NCBI RefSeq assembly: GCF_017498565.1
Contig: NZ_CP071794.1
Location: 2,532,001-2,596,000 of the forward strand
Reading direction: 5' to 3'
From: Parasphingorhabdus cellanae
GTDB lineage: Bacteria; Pseudomonadota; Alphaproteobacteria; Sphingomonadales; Sphingomonadaceae
Length of the DNA: 64,000 bases
Made by a program: the position numbers and the translations under genes. The notes under the pieces are model-generated. The model worked only from the letters and a program-made list of their open reading frames with translations, searched no databases and had not been told where the DNA came from. This document shows positions 27,801 to 36,274 of this stretch, piece after piece (the first letter of the stretch is position 1; every line of letters begins with the position of its first letter).

Positions 27801-28496
27801 ATGCTAAAGGTCGCCAGTTACAATATTCACAAAGCGATCGGCACCGATCGACGGCGCAATCCCGGGCGCGTGATTGAAGTGCTCAACGAGCTGGATGCGG
27901 ACATCATTACCTTGCAGGAGGCGGATCGCCGCTTTGGTGCGCGCGCGGCGGCTATTCCGTCATTGATGCTCGAACAACATAGCGACTATCGCGCTATTCC
28001 TCTTGATGTGCAGACGGACAGCATGGGCTGGCACGGCAATGCGATATTGACCCGCAAATCGGCGGATATCATCGCGCATGACATATTGCATATTCCCTAT
28101 CTGGAACCGCGCGGAGCGGTGATGGCGCAGATTGACATAAATGGCTTTGATCTCTCGATATTTGGCATGCATCTGGATCTGTCCGGTTTGTGGCGCCGCC
28201 GCCAAGCCGCTGCTATTGTTAAACTGGCTGAGCAATATGGGCAGAACAGATCCACCATATTAATGGGTGATCTCAATGAATGGAGCGCGTCCGGTGGATG
28301 TCTGAATGATTTCAGCCGCCATTATAATCTGGTCGAATGTGGCCGCAGTTTCCACTCCCGCGGACCCATTGCCCGGCTTGACCGGATCATGCATTGCGAC
28401 CGGTTAAAGGCCGTTATCGGGGGCGTGCATTACAGCGCGTCGGCGCGCAAGGCATCCGACCATCTGCCAGTTTGGGCGCAGATTGTTTCGGCATAG
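27801..28496 (+). CDS. endonuclease/exonuclease/phosphatase (EEP) family protein
   Basis: This 231-residue metal-dependent hydrolase of the EEP superfamily shows the usual residues in order: SYNIHKAIG, ITLQEAD (metal-binding Glu), the FGMHLDLSG segment with its active-site His, MGDLNEW (Asp and Asn) and the terminal SDHLPVWAQI (Asp-His pair). Targets in the family range from DNA to phospholipids and inositol phosphates; this short form is often annotated only as endonuclease. I start at MLKVASYN, the standard family start; upstream in-frame codons add sequence without a matching domain. Confidence 0.92.
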   Translation: MLKVASYNIHKAIGTDRRRNPGRVIEVLNELDADIITLQEADRRFGARAAAIPSLMLEQHSDYRAIPLDVQTDSMGWHGNAILTRKSADIIAHDILHIPYLEPRGAVMAQIDINGFDLSIFGMHLDLSGLWRRRQAAAIVKLAEQYGQNRSTILMGDLNEWSASGGCLNDFSRHYNLVECGRSFHSRGPIARLDRIMHCDRLKAVIGGVHYSASARKASDHLPVWAQIVSA

Positions 28497-28532
28497 CGGG
28501 GGGAGGGCAGAAAACGGGCACAGCGGGTTGGT

Positions 28533-29174
28533 TCAGGGTTGGTGGATCAGCATCCAGGCATCAACGGCCCGTTTGGCCCGTTTTTCTTTGTCCGCTGTGG
28601 TCATCTTGATTTTATGGCCATAGCGCAGCAGCAAATCCATCCGGCCCATTACCAATCCGGCGAACATTTCGGCCGACGCTTCCAAATCATCGCTGTGAAT
28701 CTCGCCCTTTTCAACCGAAGCTCGTAAAAGGGCTTTCAGCCCCTCGGCCATTCGCAGCGGCCCGTTTTTAAGGAACATCTTACCAATTGCCGGATCGCGC
28801 GTCATTTCCGCCGCCAAAATTCGTTCCAGCCGGACACGGTCTTCTCGCAACAAAAAGTCGAGCATACCAAGCGCCGCATAGAGCAAGATATCGCGCAAGC
28901 TTTTCTCAGCCAAATTCTCCGGCATAAAGTTTTCGCGCATATGGGCCACTTCGGTTTGAACCACTTGCCCAAACAGATTCTCCTTATCCTTGAACCAGCT
29001 GTAAACGGTCACTTTGGAAACCTGCGCGCGGGCCGCTATCGCTTCGATAGTGGCCGCGGAGAAACCGTTGGCAAAAAATTCAACGCGAGCCGCTGTCAGA
29101 ATATCGGCAATTTTGCGCTGGCTTGCTGGCCTATCGGCCAGCCTATGTAGTTGATTTACTTCCGCATCTTTCAT
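28533..29174 (-). CDS. TetR/AcrR family transcriptional regulator
   Basis: This 213-residue repressor has an N-terminal helix-turn-helix at about residues 20-65 (ADILTAARVEFFANGFSAATIEAIAARA and VSKVTVYSWFKDKENLF). A helical ligand-binding domain follows, starting near residue 80, with a C-terminal region resembling the TetR_C group of AcrR-type efflux repressors. It is divergent from a complete outer-membrane/adaptor/RND operon, and a double palindrome lies between them. It therefore very likely represses both itself and the pump. AAGGGG lies about 7 nt before the ATG. Confidence 0.96.
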   Translation of the reverse strand: MKDAEVNQLHRLADRPASQRKIADILTAARVEFFANGFSAATIEAIAARAQVSKVTVYSWFKDKENLFGQVVQTEVAHMRENFMPENLAEKSLRDILLYAALGMLDFLLREDRVRLERILAAEMTRDPAIGKMFLKNGPLRMAEGLKALLRASVEKGEIHSDDLEASAEMFAGLVMGRMDLLLRYGHKIKMTTADKEKRAKRAVDAWMLIHQP

Positions 29175-29207
29175 GGCGGTTCCCCTTTGTTATGACACCC
29201 TATAGCA

Positions 29208-29248
29208 AAATGAACGTCAACGTTCAAATTAAACGTTGACGTTCATTT
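29208..29248. promoter_or_regulatory. TetR operator: perfect 17-bp inverted repeat with 7-bp spacer
   Basis: AAATGAACGTCAACGTT (29208-29224) and AACGTTGACGTTCATTT (29232-29248) are exact reverse complements separated by 7 bp. Each arm is itself nearly palindromic: TGAACGT-CA-ACGTTCA at 29211-29226, and AACGT-TG-ACGTT at 29232-29243 on the right. This is the layout of two overlapping or adjacent dimer sites, as in QacR/TetR-type operators. It lies between the divergent tetR gene and the efflux operon. Confidence 0.88.
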
Positions 29249-29309
29249 GTTTCGATGGCAATTTGCTGGTGCTTGGTAGATTCTAAGCCGCTGGAACGGT
29301 GCCCCTATT

Positions 29310-30809
29310 GTGAAAAGTCAACTTGCTAGAATTTTTTTGACGTCGGGTGCGATGGCGTTGCTGGCGAGCGGTTGCGTGAGCATGGCACCCGATTCAAAGG
29401 CGCCGGAAATTGCTGCTGGGGTGCCGCAGCAATATAGCAAAACCGATGCCATCGGTGCTTATGAACCAGTCCAGTGGTGGACATCGTTTCAGGACCCGAT
29501 TCTCAATGCGGTGCTGGATGAAGCACTTGCCAAAAACCTCGACCTCGCCGAGGCCGCCGCTCGGCTGCGCGCCGCAGAAGCGCAAGCGCGTGTGTCGAGA
29601 AGTGGTCTATTCCCGCAAATTAGCGCGGACCTGAACAGCAGCTATTCCGATACGCCGACGGCTGGAACCGGATTCGGCGGAGGTGCCGGGGCATCTCGGT
29701 TTCAAGTTGAAAGCTATACATCCGGGCTGGGTTTTTCCTACGAGGTCGATTTATGGGGCAAGCTGCGCGATGATGCGCGCGCCGGCCGGGCGGACGCTGT
29801 TGCCGCAGCGGCTGATCTGCAAGCCGCGCGCCTTGCCGTAATGGCAGAGGTGATCACCAGCTATTTTGATATTGTCGATGCTCGTGATCAAATTGCCCTG
29901 ACCACCAAGATTATTGATGTGCTGGGAGACAGGGTCGAGCAAACCGAAAACCGTTATCGCCGCGGTCTTGTGACTTCCTTCGAACTCTATCAGGTTCGAC
30001 AGGATTTCCGCAATATTCAAGCCAGTTTGCCGCAGCGCGAAAGCCAGTTGACCGCGACCGAGGGGCAATTGGCTGTGTTGATCGGACGCTATACCGATAA
30101 TATGGATCAGTTCCTGGGACAAAAGCTGGCGCCGCGGTTGATCTTTACCGCCATCCCCTCCGGGCTGCCAATCGACTTATTGGCCCAGCGGCCGGACATC
30201 TATGCAGAGGGGCAGCGACTGGAAGCGGCGCGGTTCAATCTCGGCGCGCGCAAAGCAGAACGGTTTCCATCGATCAGTCTTTCTGGCGGTACCGGAACCC
30301 AGGCAGGGAACCCATCGGGGCTGTTTGACATTTTCGACAAATGGGTACTCAATCTGGGTGCCGGCTTGACTGCGCCCTTATTTCAAGGTGGCAGGATCAG
30401 AGCCAATATTGAGGCGGCCGATGCACAATATGCGCAGCAGGCGGCGGTCTATGCGCGCACCGTACTGACCGCATATCAGGAGGTTGGGGCCGCCATTGAA
30501 GGCTATGAAGAAGAGCGGCAACGGTACCGTTTTCTCTTTTTCCAGCTTGATGAAGCAAATGCCGCAGCGCAGCTGCAATCGCGCCGCTTTGCTGCCGGCG
30601 TTGGCAGCTATGTCGATTATCTGGATGCTTTAAGAGCGCAATATCAGGTGCAATCGTCCTTATCTTCAGCAGCCCGCGATGTGGCACTGGCCCGATTGGC
30701 CGTGCACCGCGCGCTTGGTGGCAGCTGGGACCAGCCTGTTTCCCCGATATCAGATACCGGCGATGATGATCCAAAGGCTGAAGCATCAGAAATTAGAGGA
30801 GACGAATAG
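29310..30809 (+). CDS. RND efflux outer-membrane channel lipoprotein (NodT/OprM type)
   Basis: This 499-residue outer-membrane factor forms the trimeric exit duct of the tripartite pump. It starts at GTG and has a lipoprotein signal ending LASGC (Cys at 22), then the typical OprM-family openings QQYSKTDAIGAYEPVQWW and DPILNAVLDEALAKNLDLAEA. The two repeats with long amphipathic coiled-coil helices follow, e.g. QRPDIYAEGQRLEAA and AAVYARTVLTAYQEV. It is the first gene of the TetR-controlled operon and overlaps the adaptor start by one base. Confidence 0.95.
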   Translation: MKSQLARIFLTSGAMALLASGCVSMAPDSKAPEIAAGVPQQYSKTDAIGAYEPVQWWTSFQDPILNAVLDEALAKNLDLAEAAARLRAAEAQARVSRSGLFPQISADLNSSYSDTPTAGTGFGGGAGASRFQVESYTSGLGFSYEVDLWGKLRDDARAGRADAVAAAADLQAARLAVMAEVITSYFDIVDARDQIALTTKIIDVLGDRVEQTENRYRRGLVTSFELYQVRQDFRNIQASLPQRESQLTATEGQLAVLIGRYTDNMDQFLGQKLAPRLIFTAIPSGLPIDLLAQRPDIYAEGQRLEAARFNLGARKAERFPSISLSGGTGTQAGNPSGLFDIFDKWVLNLGAGLTAPLFQGGRIRANIEAADAQYAQQAAVYARTVLTAYQEVGAAIEGYEEERQRYRFLFFQLDEANAAAQLQSRRFAAGVGSYVDYLDALRAQYQVQSSLSSAARDVALARLAVHRALGGSWDQPVSPISDTGDDDPKAEASEIRGDE

Positions 30810-32188
30810 TGCATCGGCAACGCGTCATTGGCGGCCTGATCCTGCTTGCAGCAATTGCGATTGCCGCGCTGCTTATTTTTTTGCGGGCCGGGCCGGAAGA
30901 GAAACCGCCGGAAGAAAATATTCCACTGGTACAGGCACAGCCATTGGAAATTCGGTCTGGTAATTTGATGGTGCGAGGGTCCGGTACGATTCGCGCCCGC
31001 GAAGAACTTACGCTGTCAGCAGAGGTCGCTGGCAAACTGGTTTACGTTAATCCCCGCTTGCGCGAAGGTCAAAGCGTATCTCGCGGTACAACTTTGTTTC
31101 GGATCGATACATCGGACTATCGCAACGCGGTCCAGACCGCCCAAGCGGACGTGGCGTCCCAAAATGTCGCGGTCATGGAAGCGCGTGAGGAAGTATCACT
31201 GGCAAAGGCGGAGCTGGCTCGGTTTCAGCAGCGCGGTGCCAGCAGCAACGCCTATGCCAGCGTCGACGACAGTGATTATGCCGCGCGTATTTTACCGCCT
31301 GATATGCTGACCCAAAACCAGCGCCCCGATAGCCCGCAGACCGGCAGCGGTGGGGCAACTAATGGCTTGGCGACGCGGGAGCCACAATTGCAATCTGCGC
31401 GCGCTGCGCTGCGCCGTGCCCAGGCGCAACTGTCCGATGCGCAGACAGCATTAAGGCGTACAACTGTTCGCGCACCGTTTTCGGGTGTGGTGCGGTCAGA
31501 GGAAATTGCACTGGGCAGCTATGTTGCGCCCGGCCAATCGCTTGGCACTATGGTTGGTACGGCGGATTTTGAGGCGGTTATTCCGCTCTCGGAAACCGAA
31601 GCTGCGTTGATCCCGGCGCTGTGGCGGCCCGGCGGCAACAGGATCGAGGCGTCGGTCTATTCCGACTATGGCGGGACCCGCTATCGCTGGCAGGCTTTTG
31701 TCGATCGTGCCAATAGCGTCCTCAATCCGCAAACACGGACCATCGATGTTTTCTTGCGCATTCCGAATCCGCTTCGCGGTGGCGCTCCGGCAGTCGTGCA
31801 AAAAGAAGGGCAAGAATCAGCAGGCGCATCGGGTGCCCCGCCACTATTTGTTGGCAGCTTCGTCGATGCTGAAATAACCGGCCGGGCCCTTGACCAATAT
31901 GCGGTTCTGCCATTGGAGGCGCTACGGCCGGGCAATCAGATATGGCTGGTACAAAACGGAAAGCTGCGCATTGTTGATGTGGAAATCTATCAGCGCACCG
32001 ACACACAGGCGCTTATAGGCACTGCCGGTCTGGGCGCGAAACCCCGTGTGATTTTAGGAACATTGAAGACAGCTACGGATGGCCAGCGGGTGCGGGTTGC
32101 CGAAGACAGAAACGCCGCCGCAAAAGCTGGTAAAGCTAAGACGGGAAAACCCAAAACCACCAAATCCGAAACAGATAAAACAGAATGA
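30809..32188 (+). CDS. RND efflux periplasmic adaptor subunit
   Basis: This 459-residue HlyD/AcrA-like adaptor has an N-terminal membrane anchor (VIGGLILLAAIAIAALLIFL), lipoyl halves (GKLVYVNPRLREGQSVSRG and GVVRSEEIALGSYVAPGQS), a long hairpin between them and a C-terminal Lys/Thr-rich tail. Compared with standard adaptors the hairpin region carries an extra low-complexity insert (about residues 150-190, Ser/Gly/Asn rich). The GTG start overlaps the previous stop, and AGGAG at 30797-30801 is 7 nt upstream, which fixes it. The last four bases overlap the permease start (ATGA), so the two are translationally coupled. Confidence 0.94.
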   Translation: MHRQRVIGGLILLAAIAIAALLIFLRAGPEEKPPEENIPLVQAQPLEIRSGNLMVRGSGTIRAREELTLSAEVAGKLVYVNPRLREGQSVSRGTTLFRIDTSDYRNAVQTAQADVASQNVAVMEAREEVSLAKAELARFQQRGASSNAYASVDDSDYAARILPPDMLTQNQRPDSPQTGSGGATNGLATREPQLQSARAALRRAQAQLSDAQTALRRTTVRAPFSGVVRSEEIALGSYVAPGQSLGTMVGTADFEAVIPLSETEAALIPALWRPGGNRIEASVYSDYGGTRYRWQAFVDRANSVLNPQTRTIDVFLRIPNPLRGGAPAVVQKEGQESAGASGAPPLFVGSFVDAEITGRALDQYAVLPLEALRPGNQIWLVQNGKLRIVDVEIYQRTDTQALIGTAGLGAKPRVILGTLKTATDGQRVRVAEDRNAAAKAGKAKTGKPKTTKSETDKTE

Positions 32189-35100
32189 CCGAAACGGCGG
32201 ATCAATCCAGTTCACCACCGTCCGGGCCGGAAACGCCTAGCGAAGAAGTGATGAAGCAGCGCGGCATTGTCGCGTTTATGGCTCGCAACGGTGTGGCCGC
32301 CAATTTGCTGATGCTGTTCTTCTTCATTGCCGGCATCGCTTCGTTTGGCACTATTGTGCAGGAAGTTTTTCCGGAAAACAGTCTCGATACGGTGCAGGTC
32401 AGCGTCACCTACCCAGGTGCTACGCCCGATGAAGTCGAAGAGTCGATCGTCCAGAAAATCGAAGAAGCGGTGGAAGCTGTTGACGGGGTTAAAAAGGTGA
32501 CAGCCAACGCCCGGGAAGGGTCGGGCACGGTTTCGGTTGAACTGGAATTGGGTACGGATATCGACCGCGCATTGGACGATGTGAAGGCTGAAATCGACCA
32601 GATTCAGACTTTTCCCGATGAAGCGGAAGAACCCGATGTTCGTGAGTTGACCACCCGGCAAAGCGTCATAAGGATCGCGATATTTGGCGATGTTTCGGAA
32701 ACCGCGTTGAAAGAAGTCGCTTATCAACTCGAAGACTCTCTTGCCGCTCTGGATGAAGTGTCCTTTGTCGATACCAGTTCCATCCGGGACTATGAGCTTT
32801 CTATCGAAGTACCGCAAAACACGCTGCAAGCCTTTGGTCTGTCCCTGAATGATATCTCGCAAACCGTCGCCGCGAGCAGCCTTGATAGCCCGGCCGGTTC
32901 GATTGATACGAATAGTGAAGAAGTGCGCGTGCGTACGCTCGGGCAAAATTATAATCAGCAGAATTTCGAAGATATTGTGTTGGTGAGCAATGAAAATGGC
33001 GCGCTCATCAGGCTGGGTCAGGTCGCGACGATCAAGGACGGTTTCGAAGATGCCGATCTGTTGCCGCTATATAATGGCAAGCCGGTGGCTTTTGTCGAAG
33101 TCTTTCGAACCAGCGATGAACGCGTGCTGGACGTGGCCGAAGCGGTGCGAGCGCATCTGGAAAATGATTTTGCGGATACGTTGCCCGAAGGTGTTTCCTA
33201 TGCGATCTGGAGCGACGATTCGGAGCTGCTCAACGACCGTCTGAGCTTGCTTTTGAAAAATGCTGCCATCGGTCTGTTTCTGGTATTGCTGGCGCTGACC
33301 CTGTTTCTCGATATCCGGCTGGCGATGTGGACTGCGGTCGGTATTGGCGTGACATTTATCGGGGCGATCTATCTGCTGGATCTGGCGGGTTCGAGCATCA
33401 ACATGTTCTCGCTATTCGGTTTCATCCTCGCGCTTGGCCTCGTGGTTGATGACGCGATTGTGGTGGGCGAGAATATCTATGCGCAGCGCGAGAATGGCCG
33501 AACGGGTCTTGGTGCCTCCATAACAGGTGCGCGCCGGGTTACGGTGCCGGTGATCTTCGCTGTGCTGACCACCGTCGCGGCCTTCTCACCCCTTTTTGCC
33601 ATTGGCGGCGTGATCGGCAAGCTGGTTGCTGATATTCCGCTGGTGGTGATCGCAGTCCTTGCGCTCTCATTGATCGAATGTCTGCTCATCTTGCCTTATC
33701 ATCTTAGCCATTTGCCTGCTCCGGGTACACCGAATATGAATATGGTCACGCGGTTTTTTGAGCGACTACAGGCAAAGGTGGACAAGCATTATCAAGCCTT
33801 TGTCGATGGTCCGCTCGACCGGGCGCTCAATTTCTCTCTGCGCATGCCTTTTGTTATCGTGGCCGGGGCGGTTGCGACATTGATCTTGTTCGCTTCTTTC
33901 ATTCCAGCGGGTATTATCAAAGTCGGTTTCTTCCCCTCGGTAGAGTCGGATATCGTCACAGCTAGTCTGGAAATGCCAGCCGGGACCACCATTGAACAGA
34001 CAGAGAGAATAGCGCGGTTGATCGAGGAAGGCGGGCGCAAGGCCTATGCCGACTATGAAGCCCAGCAAGATGAGGATGAACCTTCACCCCTACGCGGCAT
34101 ATTTACCAGCGTTGGACAGGCAGCAGCTGATGGCGGCCCGCAACCTGGTGGCGGCACGCTGTCAGCCAACCTTGCCAGCGTGCAATTTAGTTTTATCCCC
34201 GGGGACCAGCGAAAACTGGACGCCAAGGCATTTGAAAATGCGTGGCGGGATACGGTGGGACCGCTCGTTGAAGCGCGTTCGCTTGTTTTTGCGTCCGAAC
34301 TGATTTCGGTCGGTGCACCGGTGAATGTGCAGCTTTCTGATCCCGACCCGGCAATTGTCGACGCTGCGTCTGAGCAGTTAATGGCAGAGCTTGCCCGCTT
34401 TTCTGGTGTATTCGATATTGAAACCGATCAGGACGAAGGATTGCAGGAAATACAGCTGCGCCTGAAACCGGCGGCACGGACTTTGGGCGTGACGTTGCAG
34501 GATGTCGCGTTGCAAGTACGCGCCGCGTTTTTCGGTAGCGAGGCGCTGCGTGTTCAGCGCGGGCGCGAAGATGTCCGGGTCTATATCCGCTTACCTGAAG
34601 AAGAACGCAATTCAATCGCGGACGTTGAACGGTTTCGCGTGCGGGTGCCTGGCGGTGAAGTCGCGCTGGCAACGCTGGCGGACGTGTCTTTTGGCGAAGC
34701 ACCATCGATCATTCGCCGGACCGATGGTCGCCGGATAACCACGATCACGGCCGATCTCGATGAAGATGTGGTCACGGGGCAGGAAATAGCCGAGGCATTG
34801 AACAATGATATCATGCCGCGTTTGCAGGCCGATTATCCGCAGCTCCTATACACGCTCGGCGGAGAGCAGGAAGAACAGGCGGAATCCTTTGGTGATTTGA
34901 CTACCGCCTTCCTCTTTGCATTGCTTGCCATCTATGCGCTGCTCGCCATTCCCTTTCGTTCCTATGTACAGCCCCTGATCATCATGGCCGTCATACCCTT
35001 TGGCATTATCGGCGCACTGATCGGGCATATCCTGCTCGGACTGCAATTGGTGGTGCTGAGTATATTCGGGATTATCGCACTGTCGGGTGTGATCGTGAAC

Positions 35101-35442
35101 GGGTCGCTGGTCATGATTGACTTTATCAACGAAAATCTTCGCAATGGCATGCCGATCGAAGAAGCGATTATTAGCGGCGCGAAATCGCGCTTTCGTCCGA
35201 TCATGCTGACCTCGCTAACCACATTTTTGGGTGTTGCACCGATCACTTTTGAGACCAGTCTGCAGGCGCAATTCCTTATCCCGATGTCGGCCAGTCTCGG
35301 TTTCGGTGTCCTGTTTGGTGCTTTCATTCTCCAGTTACTGATCCCAGCGCTGGCGCTGCTGGAGCATCGCGGAAAATTGTGGTTGAAAAAATGGTGGAGT
35401 GAGCGCGGCGGAGATCTGTCAGAAGCTTCCGCTGAGACTTGA
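32185..35442 (+). CDS. RND efflux transporter permease
   Basis: This is the inner-membrane pump of the operon, 1085 residues. The TM4 proton-relay motif is in GFILALGLVVDDAIVVGENI, with two adjacent Asp, and the second half has the matching IFGIIALSGVIVNGSLVMID. Periplasmic loops carry GATPDEVEESIVQKIEEAVE and SDIVTASLEMPAGT, typical of the family. An extra stretch of about 40 residues rich in Asp, Glu, Gly and Pro lies in the second periplasmic loop. It is last in the TetR-controlled outer-membrane channel, adaptor, pump operon, and the ATGA overlap couples it to the adaptor. Substrate not predictable. Confidence 0.96.
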   Translation: MTETADQSSSPPSGPETPSEEVMKQRGIVAFMARNGVAANLLMLFFFIAGIASFGTIVQEVFPENSLDTVQVSVTYPGATPDEVEESIVQKIEEAVEAVDGVKKVTANAREGSGTVSVELELGTDIDRALDDVKAEIDQIQTFPDEAEEPDVRELTTRQSVIRIAIFGDVSETALKEVAYQLEDSLAALDEVSFVDTSSIRDYELSIEVPQNTLQAFGLSLNDISQTVAASSLDSPAGSIDTNSEEVRVRTLGQNYNQQNFEDIVLVSNENGALIRLGQVATIKDGFEDADLLPLYNGKPVAFVEVFRTSDERVLDVAEAVRAHLENDFADTLPEGVSYAIWSDDSELLNDRLSLLLKNAAIGLFLVLLALTLFLDIRLAMWTAVGIGVTFIGAIYLLDLAGSSINMFSLFGFILALGLVVDDAIVVGENIYAQRENGRTGLGASITGARRVTVPVIFAVLTTVAAFSPLFAIGGVIGKLVADIPLVVIAVLALSLIECLLILPYHLSHLPAPGTPNMNMVTRFFERLQAKVDKHYQAFVDGPLDRALNFSLRMPFVIVAGAVATLILFASFIPAGIIKVGFFPSVESDIVTASLEMPAGTTIEQTERIARLIEEGGRKAYADYEAQQDEDEPSPLRGIFTSVGQAAADGGPQPGGGTLSANLASVQFSFIPGDQRKLDAKAFENAWRDTVGPLVEARSLVFASELISVGAPVNVQLSDPDPAIVDAASEQLMAELARFSGVFDIETDQDEGLQEIQLRLKPAARTLGVTLQDVALQVRAAFFGSEALRVQRGREDVRVYIRLPEEERNSIADVERFRVRVPGGEVALATLADVSFGEAPSIIRRTDGRRITTITADLDEDVVTGQEIAEALNNDIMPRLQADYPQLLYTLGGEQEEQAESFGDLTTAFLFALLAIYALLAIPFRSYVQPLIIMAVIPFGIIGALIGHILLGLQLVVLSIFGIIALSGVIVNGSLVMIDFINENLRNGMPIEEAIISGAKSRFRPIMLTSLTTFLGVAPITFETSLQAQFLIPMSASLGFGVLFGAFILQLLIPALALLEHRGKLWLKKWWSERGGDLSEASAET

Positions 35443-35683
35443 TCCACGCCCGCTATATCATGGTGCTGTAAAGAGCTTTGTGAGATGATGATCAGTAAAT
35501 CAGGTGATTTTTTGAACTTAGGCAAATGCCGATGCACTCAATATTCTGATTTGCATAAATAATTTGAAAGTCACAATATAGTATAACATCATAATATATT
35601 GATTATAATATAGTATAGATTTGTAAAATATTAATAAAGATGCTAAGATTTTATCCTCCCTAGCAATAAAAAAGGAAGAGATA
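35443..35683. other. AT-rich intergenic region with 11-bp direct repeat
   Basis: From about 35550 to 35683 the sequence is strikingly AT rich compared with the neighbouring genes. AATATAGTATA occurs at 35575-35585 and again at 35607-35617, 32 bp apart or about three turns. AAGGAAG then precedes the ATG of the next gene. No terminator for the RND operon is obvious. The region probably holds the promoter of the next gene; the AT content also allows binding of nucleoid proteins such as IHF or H-NS-like proteins (inference). Confidence 0.6.
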
Positions 35684-36193
35684 ATGGCTCAGATTATATC
35701 TATCGATTTGGTTGCAGCAGCGAAACGGTCCGCTGATATACCCGGCGAATATACCCATGATGATATTGTTCGTGCGGTCAGCCAATATGAGAAATTCCTG
35801 ACGCTCGCCGCCAAATATAAAGAAACGGCGCTGATTCCGACTAAGCAGATTGACATGATCTGGCATTTGCACATGCTCAATCCACGCGATTACTATCATG
35901 ATTGCATGGCGCTGTTCGGTCAAATTCTTGATCACGAAGCGGGCTTCGGAGAGCGCCAAAGCGAGAAGGCTGCCCATGCCGTGGCGCTCGATATAACCGC
36001 TGCTTTATGGAAAAAGGAATTTGGTGAAAGCTATCTGGTCAATAGCGGATCTGATCAAGGCGATACTGCTTCCTGCATGGCAGATGTCTCGTGTCGATCT
36101 GTTGCTTCTTGCATGGCGGATAGCCGGTGCACGGCACGCATAGCCGGCCCGGTATCTACGCATCACTTTGCCGAAGGCGCTGCCGCCGCGTAA
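35684..36193 (+). CDS. DUF1399/glycine-rich-protein-like domain protein with four-Cys tail
   Basis: This predicted soluble protein has 169 residues. The N-terminal two thirds (about residues 20-115) match the GRDP/DUF1399-like helical domain, with the characteristic QIDMIWHLHMLNPRDYYHDC followed by FGQILDHEAGFG. The C-terminal tail is unusual: cysteines at 131, 137, 143 and 149 stand exactly six residues apart, and the stretch is an imperfect duplication (ASCMADVSC and ASCMADSRC, 12 residues apart). The tail could bind metal, be lipidated or cross-linked, or be a modified peptide core; none of this can be shown here. AAGGAAG gives a good start. Upstream DNA is AT rich, hinting at a separately regulated or acquired gene. 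No partner enzyme is adjacent. Confidence 0.8.
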   Translation: MAQIISIDLVAAAKRSADIPGEYTHDDIVRAVSQYEKFLTLAAKYKETALIPTKQIDMIWHLHMLNPRDYYHDCMALFGQILDHEAGFGERQSEKAAHAVALDITAALWKKEFGESYLVNSGSDQGDTASCMADVSCRSVASCMADSRCTARIAGPVSTHHFAEGAAAA

Positions 36194-36217
36194 AGATTGA
36201 GGCTTCCAACGTCATAA

Positions 36218-36262
36218 ATCGTTAGCGCGGTTAGCCAAATCCTGATAATCCGCGCTAACGAT
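36218..36262. terminator. hairpin between convergent genes
   Basis: ATCGTTAGCGCGG (36218-36230) and CCGCGCTAACGAT (36250-36262) are exact reverse complements with a 19-nt loop. It lies between the convergent Cys-tail gene and thioesterase gene. There is no long T run after it, so it is a likely but not classic bidirectional terminator, or a small dispersed palindrome. Confidence 0.55.
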
Positions 36263-36274
36263 AAATAGCTTTAA

